Below, one piece after another: positions 44,303 through 49,448 of a DNA stretch of 49,448 nucleotides. This stretch comes from Akkermansia sp. (GTDB lineage Bacteria; Verrucomicrobiota; Verrucomicrobiia; Verrucomicrobiales; Akkermansiaceae). The notes below the pieces were generated by a model. That model did not search any database, had not been told where the DNA came from, and saw only the letters and a program-made list of their open reading frames with translations. The stretch is taken from positions 1 through 49,448 of the forward strand of contig JAKSOU010000014.1 of the NCBI GenBank assembly GCA_024405435.1, given 5' to 3'. Position 1 is the stretch's first letter; each line of letters begins with the position of its first letter. The translations under genes were made by a program, and so were the position numbers.

Positions 44303-45370
44303 TCAGTTTTGGCCTGAAATGGCGGAGGCTCCGCCGCTCACGGCGGGGGCGGCGGGCTGCACGGTCTCCTGCACGGGGGCTGGAGCGTTGCCGATGGTGG
44401 CGCTACCCGTCCCGGCGGCGCGGGTGACGCGCGGCACCAGGCGCCCCGTGGGCACGTTCTGCGGGGTGGGGATGGCCGGGGCGGCCGCGGTGGCGGCAGG
44501 CGTGGGTGCAGCTGCGGGCGCAGGGGCAGCCGCGGGTGCTGCGGCAGTGCTGCCGTAGGCTGCGGCGTGGTTCGCCAGGGCCATCAGCTCTGATACGGTC
44601 ACCAGCTTGAACCCGCGCGCCTGCAGGCCGGTGACGATGCCCTCCAGCGCGGCAAGCGTGGAGGCGTGGATGTCATGCACCAGGATGATGGAGCCGGGGC
44701 GCGCGTTGCCCACGGCACGGGAGATCACCACATCCACGCCGGGGTGCTGCCAGTCGCGCGTGTCCACATCCCAGAGCACGGAGGTGAGGCCGTAGTTCTC
44801 GAACATGGAGTTGACGATGGAGGAATTGGTGGCGCCGTAGGGCGGGCGGATGAGGCGGGGAGCCTGGCCAGTGGCGGCGGAGATGGCATCGATGCTGCGG
44901 GAGACCTCGCTGTTGATGCGCTCGGCGCTGCTGCCGGTCATCTTGATGTGGCTCCAGGTGTGGACGCCGATTTCATTTCCCTCCGAAACGGCGCGGGAGA
45001 GGATGCCGGAGTTGTGGTTCACGCTCTCGCCCACCACGAAGAAGGTGCCGTGCGCCCCGTGGTTGCGCAGGATATCCAGCACGCGCGGCGTGTTGGCCGC
45101 GCTGGGGCCGTCGTCGAACGTGAGGGCCACGTAGTTGCCGGGTACGGCCAGGCGCGAGATGCGGCGTCCCGGGGGCGTGGCGGGCATCGGCGGCTCCGTG
45201 GCCGTGGTGTCGGTGGGCTTGGCGGTGGTGGTGGAAGGCTTGCCGGGAACGGCGGGGGTGTCCTGCGGGTGCAGGCCGGGGATTTTCGTTTCGTCCTGGT
45301 GGGTGCAGGAAACAACCGCCAGCAGGGTGGCGGCAAGGGCGAGCGCGCGGGGGGAATGCAGAGCTTTCAT
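44303..45370 (-). CDS. Polysaccharide deacetylase (NodB domain) lipoprotein
   Basis: 355 residues. Lipoprotein signal ending LAVVSC, a Pro/Thr-rich linker, the NodB homology domain (about 75-265) and a long Ala/Pro-rich tail (repeats of AAPAAAPAPAAAPTP). Catalytic motifs: YVALTFDDGPS (metal Asp), GVHTWSHIKM (two His), LIRPPYGATNS and SIILVHDIHAST. It would de-N-acetylate peptidoglycan or another GlcNAc polymer in the envelope. ATG 45370 lies just after its promoter; an earlier ATG overlaps the -35 box. It heads the operon with cobA/hemD and hemA, an unexplained pairing. Confidence 0.9.
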   Translation of the reverse strand: MKALHSPRALALAATLLAVVSCTHQDETKIPGLHPQDTPAVPGKPSTTTAKPTDTTATEPPMPATPPGRRISRLAVPGNYVALTFDDGPSAANTPRVLDILRNHGAHGTFFVVGESVNHNSGILSRAVSEGNEIGVHTWSHIKMTGSSAERINSEVSRSIDAISAATGQAPRLIRPPYGATNSSIVNSMFENYGLTSVLWDVDTRDWQHPGVDVVISRAVGNARPGSIILVHDIHASTLAALEGIVTGLQARGFKLVTVSELMALANHAAAYGSTAAAPAAAPAPAAAPTPAATAAAPAIPTPQNVPTGRLVPRVTRAAGTGSATIGNAPAPVQETVQPAAPAVSGGASAISGQN

Positions 45371-45380
45371 CGTTGCGGAA

Positions 45381-45409
45381 AGCCTACCAGACACCCGCGG
45401 ATTTTGCAA
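45381..45409 (-). promoter_or_regulatory. Promoter of the deacetylase-cobA/hemD-hemA operon
   Basis: TTGCAA (45404-45409) and TAGGCT (45381-45386), 17 bp spacing, 10 bp before the ATG. It is back to back with the pyrC promoter. Confidence 0.55.
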
Positions 45410-45432
45410 ACCCATTCTGGGTCAACATGAGC

Positions 45433-45461
45433 TTGAAACACGGGTTGCGGCATGGTAGAAT
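45433..45461 (+). promoter_or_regulatory. Promoter of pyrC
   Basis: TTGAAA (45433-45438) and TAGAAT (45456-45461), 17 bp spacing; the -10 box ends 6 bp before ATG 45468. Confidence 0.65.
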
Positions 45462-45467
45462 GGCGGC

Positions 45468-46472
45468 ATGGAGATAACGCTTGAAAGCCCGCTGGACATG
45501 CATTTGCACCTGCGCGACGGCGAGATGCTGAGGCTCACGGCACCGCTGTCGGCGGCGTTTGCGGGAGCGGTGGTGATGCCGAACCTGCTTCCTCCGGTGA
45601 CCACGCCGCAAATGATGCAGGCGTACGCGGAGCGGGTGCGGGCGGCGCTGGAGGGCGCGACGTTCACGCCGTACATGACCCTGTTCTTCACGGCGCTGGA
45701 CGAAGCGGCGCTGGCGGCGGCCAAGGGCACGCCGGGGTTCTTCGGCCTCAAGCTCTATCCCGCCGGAATCACCACCAACAGCGAGGGCGGCGTGGCCAAC
45801 CTCCAGGAGGCCGACCGCACGCTGCACCTCATGGAGGAGATGGGCATCCCCCTGCTGGTGCATGGGGAGAGCCACGGTTTCGTGATGGACCGCGAACAGG
45901 AGTTCCTGGCCGTGTACCGCGATTTGGCCACACGCTTTCCCAAGCTCACCATCAGCATGGAGCACATCACCACCGCAGCCGCGGTGCGGCTGCTCGATGA
46001 ATTCCCGAACCTCTGCGCCACCGTGACGCTGCAGCACCTGCTCATCACGCTGGACGATGTGGCGGGCGGCGCGCTGCAGCCGCATTTGTTCTGCAAGCCC
46101 ATCGCCAAGCGCCCGGAGGACCGGGAGGCCCTGCTCTCCGCGGTTCTGGGCGGCCACGGGCGCATCATGTTCGGCAGCGATTCCGCGCCGCACCCGCGCC
46201 ACAGGAAGGAATCCTGCGGCTGCGCGGCGGGCGTGTTCACCGCGCCGCTCGCCCTGCCCAGGCTGGCGGAGCTGTTTGCGACCCACGGCGCGCTGGACAA
46301 GCTGCAAGGGTTCGTCTCCGGCAACGCGCGCCGTATCTACGGCCTGAAGCCCGTGGAGAAGAAGGTGACGCTGCACAATGTACCCATGCAGGTACCCGCC
46401 GCCTACCGCGGGTACGGCGAGACCGTGGTGCCGATGTACGCCGGGCAGGAGATCGGCTGGAGCGTGAAGTGA
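45468..46472 (+). CDS. pyrC: Dihydroorotase, E. coli PyrC type
   Basis: 334 residues. Closes carbamoyl-aspartate to dihydroorotate in pyrimidine synthesis. The binuclear zinc site is complete: [11 protein letters not shown] (His12, His14), GLKLYPAG with the Lys that is carboxylated (K95), PLLVHGES (H132), [11 protein letters not shown] (H166) and [10 protein letters not shown] (D238). Length and motifs match the single-function enterobacterial class rather than the CAD-like class. It starts directly behind its promoter. The DUF3820 gene begins 4 bp after its stop. Confidence 0.96.
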   Translation: MEITLESPLDMHLHLRDGEMLRLTAPLSAAFAGAVVMPNLLPPVTTPQMMQAYAERVRAALEGATFTPYMTLFFTALDEAALAAAKGTPGFFGLKLYPAGITTNSEGGVANLQEADRTLHLMEEMGIPLLVHGESHGFVMDREQEFLAVYRDLATRFPKLTISMEHITTAAAVRLLDEFPNLCATVTLQHLLITLDDVAGGALQPHLFCKPIAKRPEDREALLSAVLGGHGRIMFGSDSAPHPRHRKESCGCAAGVFTAPLALPRLAELFATHGALDKLQGFVSGNARRIYGLKPVEKKVTLHNVPMQVPAAYRGYGETVVPMYAGQEIGWSVK

Positions 46473-46475
46473 GCC

Positions 46476-46769
46476 ATGGAGCCTGCGCCCATACCGAGTG
46501 CCGACGAGCTGCGCGCGCTGCTGGCGGAGATAGCCGCCATGCACATGCCCTACGGCATGTACGGCCCCAAGAAGTACCCGACCAAGGGCTGCCCGCTCAT
46601 GGATTTGCCCACGGAGTACCTGGACTGGTTCTGGCAGCACGGCTGGCCCAAGGGCAAGCTCGGACAACTGATGGAGCAGACCCTGCTCATCAAGAACAGC
46701 GGGCTGGACAGTTTGTTCGAGCCTTTCCGCGCAGCCAACGGAGGGCGCCGCAAGTTCCCGCGCAAATGA
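46476..46769 (+). CDS. DUF3820 family protein
   Basis: 97 residues. After a short acidic helix comes MPYGMYGPKKYPTKGCPLMD followed by LPTEYLDWFWQHGWPKGKLG; the pattern MPFGKYKG, LxDLPxxYLxWF is the DUF3820 signature. Members are small, sometimes annotated as quorum-sensing-regulated virulence factors, but no biochemical role is established. The ATG lies 4 bp after the pyrC stop and menA follows after 16 bp, so all three are probably one transcript. Confidence 0.8.
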   Translation: MEPAPIPSADELRALLAEIAAMHMPYGMYGPKKYPTKGCPLMDLPTEYLDWFWQHGWPKGKLGQLMEQTLLIKNSGLDSLFEPFRAANGGRRKFPRK

Positions 46770-46785
46770 TTTTCCCCTTTCTCCC

Positions 46786-47694
46786 ATGAACAAGTTGACA
46801 TCCATCTTCCTGGCCGCGCGCCCCAAAACCCTGCCCGCAGGACTGGTGGCGGTGTGGGCCGGCTGCCTCATCGTCTGGAAGTTCGAGCACTACATGCCGT
46901 CGCTAGGCATCTCGCTCAACTGGACGCTCGCCGTCTTCACCGCACTGAGCTGCATGTGCCTCCAGATTGCCAGCAACATCTTCAACGACGCCATCGACAC
47001 CCTTAAGCACGCCGACACCGAGAAGCGGCAGGGCCCGCGCCGCATCACCGCCAGCGGGGATTTCTCGCCGCGCACGGTGCTGATTATCGGGGCGTGCTTC
47101 CTGGCGGCGGCGGCGGGGTTCGCCATCCCGCTCATCTACCAGCAGGGCCCGGCCGTCATCGCCATCGGGCTGCCGTGCATGGCGGCATCGTATTGCTACA
47201 CGGGTGGACCGTACCCGCTCTCTTACCACGGGCTGGGCGAGCTTTGCGTGCTGGTGTTCTTCGGGCTGGTGGCCGTGGCGGGCACCGTATTCGTGCAAAT
47301 CGGCTGGATTCCGGAATGGGCGCCCGTGTACCGCTGCGCCTTCATCGTCGGCGTGCAGTGCGGCATCCTCTCCTGCCTGCTCATCGAGGTCAACAACATA
47401 CGCGACCGCGTGGAGGACGCCTCCACAGGAAAGCGCACCCTCGCCGTGCGCCTGGGCGACAGCCGCGCCCGCGGACTCGCGCTCGCCTTCCTCATCCTGC
47501 CCTACGCCACCATCCGCTGGACCGGCATGTTCCTGCCGGGCTTCCATTGGAACATCTGCTGGCTCGCCGCCATCATCGTGGGCGGCGTCATCCTGCTCAA
47601 GCTCCACACCACCCCCGCCAACAAGAAGATGAACGTCATGCTCGGCCTGGCATCCCTCCACGCCATGCTCTTCCTGCTGGCTTTGAGCATGTAA
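46786..47694 (+). CDS. menA: 1,4-dihydroxy-2-naphthoate prenyltransferase (MenA)
   Basis: 302 residues, UbiA superfamily, about nine hydrophobic segments. The two Asp-rich prenyl-diphosphate sites are visible: NIFNDAIDTLKHADTEKRQG (about 65-84) and NNIRDRVEDASTGKRTLAVR (about 203-222). The start ARPKTLPAGLVAVWAG and the second motif with GKRTLAVRLG are those of MenA rather than UbiA or haem O synthase. It attaches the isoprenoid side chain to DHNA in the membrane; menB is at the other end of the window. Preceded by a C/T-rich leader without Shine-Dalgarno. Followed by a palindromic element, no simple terminator. Confidence 0.92.
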   Translation: MNKLTSIFLAARPKTLPAGLVAVWAGCLIVWKFEHYMPSLGISLNWTLAVFTALSCMCLQIASNIFNDAIDTLKHADTEKRQGPRRITASGDFSPRTVLIIGACFLAAAAGFAIPLIYQQGPAVIAIGLPCMAASYCYTGGPYPLSYHGLGELCVLVFFGLVAVAGTVFVQIGWIPEWAPVYRCAFIVGVQCGILSCLLIEVNNIRDRVEDASTGKRTLAVRLGDSRARGLALAFLILPYATIRWTGMFLPGFHWNICWLAAIIVGGVILLKLHTTPANKKMNVMLGLASLHAMLFLLALSM

Positions 47695-47741
47695 GCTTGG
47701 ACCATTACCATCCCATAAAAACGCTCGGAGAGATGCAACCC

Positions 47742-48065
47742 TTGGCGCTCATACGCCCCGCCATTCGGCGGGACTCTCTACCGAACAAATCAACGTGGTC
47801 AATCCCCACCCTCCCGGATGGGGCTAACTTTGAGTCGCCATCGGAATGGCTCCCAGTTAGCCGCGCCTTTCGGCGCGGATGATTTCAAGTTTCATCTGGC
47901 AGGATGCCAGATGAAACATTTTGCCACGCGCCGATAGGCGCGCTCTATGTTGAGCCATTCCGATGGCGATACAAAGTTAGCCCAGGCCGGAAGGCCTGGG
48001 GGCAACCACGATAGACGTTTCGGCACAGAGTCCCGCCGCTCCGCGGCGGGGCGGATGAGCGCCAA
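47742..48065. repeat. Multi-hairpin palindromic element, copy 3
   Basis: An imperfect palindrome of about 320 bp between the convergent menA and SGNH hydrolase genes. Core GTTTCATCTGGCA-gga-TGCCAGATGAAAC (47889-47917); side hairpins CCGCGCC/GGCGCGG and CGCGCC/GGCGCG; perfect inverted arms GGGCTAACTTTG (47821-47832 with 47972-47983) and a 17-bp arm (47836-47852 with 47952-47968); outer arms starting TGGCGCTCAT (47743) and ending ATGAGCGCCA (48064), each interrupted by a CCGCC/GGCGG hairpin. It may also end transcripts from both sides. I see no gene between 47695 and 48255. Confidence 0.8.
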
Positions 48066-48255
48066 CGCATGCATACCAACCACGCTCGTTACCTCCAACC
48101 ATTGCACCCTCCCTATAGGTGACATGCAACCGGATTCCCCAGATTTCCGATTTCCCGTACCCCTATCCAGCAACCATGCGGGTTAGTGCGCCTCTATCGA
48201 GGCGTTATGGTATGACAATGAGTTTGGTCCTTGGATAGGTGATCCAATGGCAGGG

Positions 48256-49098
48256 TCACCACTTGCCGATGGGGCGGTTGAGGGGTACGGAATCCTCCGC
48301 CTTGAGGTCTTGGTGGGCGTCCAGGAAAGCCTGGGGATTGAAGGAATCCACCACCTTGTCCACTAGCTGCTGGCACTGGCGGGCCAGCTGGGGCTTGATA
48401 TCCACGATGGCCTGGCCGGTTTGGGGATAGCGGGCGGGCAGGCCCACGGGGGATTTCTTGAGCAGCACCTTGTAGAAGGTGCAGGCGTTCAGGTACACGC
48501 CGATGAGGTTGGGGTGGGAGCCGTCGCGCTCGTAGAGCGTGGTGCCGGGGTAGAGGCGGTTCCACTCGCGCCACACCTCGCCACAGGGCACCAGGGTCAC
48601 GCCGTCGCGCAGGGCGGCCTGGCAGTAGATGGCGGTGGTCTTGTCCTGCGCGGCCATGTCCGGGCGGTTGGTTCCGTTGATGCAGCGTGCCCAGGTCATG
48701 AAGTACACGGGGGTGGCGTTGGCGGCGGTTACCAGCTTTTTCCACTTGGCGGTGTAGGCGAGGGTCCAGTCCGGGCGCAGGGAGGGCACCAGGCTCTGGT
48801 CCTGCAGCACCACGTAGGTGAACTTGCCCTCCGCCACCTTCTTCTTGGCGGGCTCGAACTGGGGCAGCTCAAAGAAATCCACCAGGGCGCAGGAGCCCTC
48901 CGTGAAGGAATCCACGCCCACCTTTTGCCTGGCGGCCTTGCACAGGGAGTCGAACACCTTGGGCAGGTCGTTCACGTAGGTGTAGCTGTTGCCGATGAAG
49001 AGGACGCTCTGGTCCACCTTCTGGTAATTCTCCGGCGGACCCTCCACGGCATGGAGCATGCCGAGGGAGCAGAGTGCTGCGATGAGGATGGATTTCAT
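48256..49098 (-). CDS. Secreted SGNH/GDSL-family hydrolase
   Basis: 280 residues. Signal peptide (MKSILIAALCSLGMLHAVEG), then the SGNH block I in VLFIGNSYTYVNDLPKVF (catalytic Ser in GNSYT), YVVLQDQSLVP and the C-terminal DGSHPNLIGVYLNA with the Asp-His pair. This family holds esterases and acetyl-esterases acting on carbohydrates or lipids; the substrate is not evident. It starts 21 bp after proS with no clear promoter between, so it may be cotranscribed with it. Confidence 0.82.
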   Translation of the reverse strand: MKSILIAALCSLGMLHAVEGPPENYQKVDQSVLFIGNSYTYVNDLPKVFDSLCKAARQKVGVDSFTEGSCALVDFFELPQFEPAKKKVAEGKFTYVVLQDQSLVPSLRPDWTLAYTAKWKKLVTAANATPVYFMTWARCINGTNRPDMAAQDKTTAIYCQAALRDGVTLVPCGEVWREWNRLYPGTTLYERDGSHPNLIGVYLNACTFYKVLLKKSPVGLPARYPQTGQAIVDIKPQLARQCQQLVDKVVDSFNPQAFLDAHQDLKAEDSVPLNRPIGKW

Positions 49099-49119
49099 GG
49101 CTGGCGGGGTGTGCGGGGG

Positions 49120-49448
49120 TTAGTAGCTTCTGGCCCAGAGCACGCGGCGCGTGGTGGGGCGCCCGGTGAGGATGCAGGGGGCTTCCGGGCCCACGCCCAT
49201 CTCTCCCTGCGGGATGCAGCGGATGGAGATGCGCACGCTCTTGGCGAGCTCCTCCTCCTGCTCCGGGGAACCGTCCCATGGGCAGAGCAGCCAGTCGGCG
49301 TCGCCCTCGCCGGCGAAGTTTTCCTTCAGCTCGTCCAGGCTGTTGCAGGGGCGGATGTGGCTGTCGCGGAACTCGCGCTGGCGCTTGAGCAGCGCGTTCT
49401 GGATGTCCTCCAGCAGCTGCACCGCGCCGTCCACAAACTCGGTTTCCG
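49120..49448 (-). CDS. proS: Prolyl-tRNA synthetase, C-terminal part (cut by window edge)
   Basis: About 109 residues remain; the gene enters from the right edge. The segment LLEDIQNALLKRQREFRDSH, then WLLCPWDGSPEQEEELAKS, SIRCIPQGEMG and the terminal TGRPTTRRVLWARSY follow the C-terminal zinc-like domain of ProRS of the archaeal/eukaryotic-like type, usually ending in Tyr. The apparent GTG start at 49434 is internal, since the frame stays open to the edge. Confidence 0.8.
   Translation of the reverse strand, partial: ETEFVDGAVQLLEDIQNALLKRQREFRDSHIRPCNSLDELKENFAGEGDADWLLCPWDGSPEQEEELAKSVRISIRCIPQGEMGVGPEAPCILTGRPTTRRVLWARSY

Overview
The window looks like a chromosome segment of a Verrucomicrobiota bacterium, most likely an Akkermansia-like gut lineage. 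Evidence: two secreted proteins end in a PEP-CTERM tail (PEPATGTLALLALA, then Arg-rich), the PA14-like and AsmA-like proteins are of types familiar from Akkermansia, coding DNA is GC-rich, and most start codons lack a Shine-Dalgarno sequence. The assignment rests on protein resemblance recalled from memory, not on a search.

Layout. 1-3.7 kb (leftward): partial secreted DUF4091-like protein, menB, a His-rich mini-lipoprotein, an endonuclease/exonuclease/phosphatase-fold protein and hemB. 3.7-19.4 kb is an accessory block of lower GC. It holds two tandem TIR-transmembrane-repeat proteins (21 and 26 copies of a 32-residue repeat), a PA14-like membrane protein between two direct repeats, two tandem IdeS/Mac-like (family C66) cysteine peptidases with PEP-CTERM tails, a small HTH-like gene, and large multi-hairpin palindromic elements. 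It ends at a tRNA-His whose 3' end is copied twice nearby, as expected of old integration. 19.5-25.5 kb: CDF metal transporter, leuS, a small membrane protein and mpl. 25.6-35 kb: nusA-infB-rbfA-AsmA-like-cls operon, with an intrinsic terminator in the leader. 35-37.6 kb (leftward): alr, gltA, yggL. 37.7-41 kb: mini-lipoprotein, ruvB, amidase, PH-domain protein, acetyltransferase. 41-45.4 kb (leftward): an unknown membrane protein with its own terminator, then the operon deacetylase-cobA/hemD-hemA. 45.5-47.7 kb: pyrC, a DUF3820 protein and menA. 47.7-49.4 kb: another palindromic element, an SGNH hydrolase and the 3' end of proS.

How the genes work together. menB and menA belong to menaquinone synthesis; hemA, cobA/hemD and hemB to tetrapyrrole synthesis; alr, mpl, the amidase and the deacetylase to cell-wall metabolism; AsmA-like and cls to envelope lipids. 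The accessory block pairs possible TIR-based immunity or signalling with possible host-immunoglobulin cleavage.

Most notable: (a) two C66 peptidases with all expected catalytic positions; (b) palindromic elements in which conserved linkers separate hairpins whose stems change but stay complementary; (c) two membrane TIR proteins with evolving, cysteine-bearing repeat arrays; (d) about a dozen sigma70-type promoters whose -10 box ends 6-13 bp before the start codon, predicting leaderless or nearly leaderless mRNAs; (e) a candidate NusA autoregulatory attenuator.
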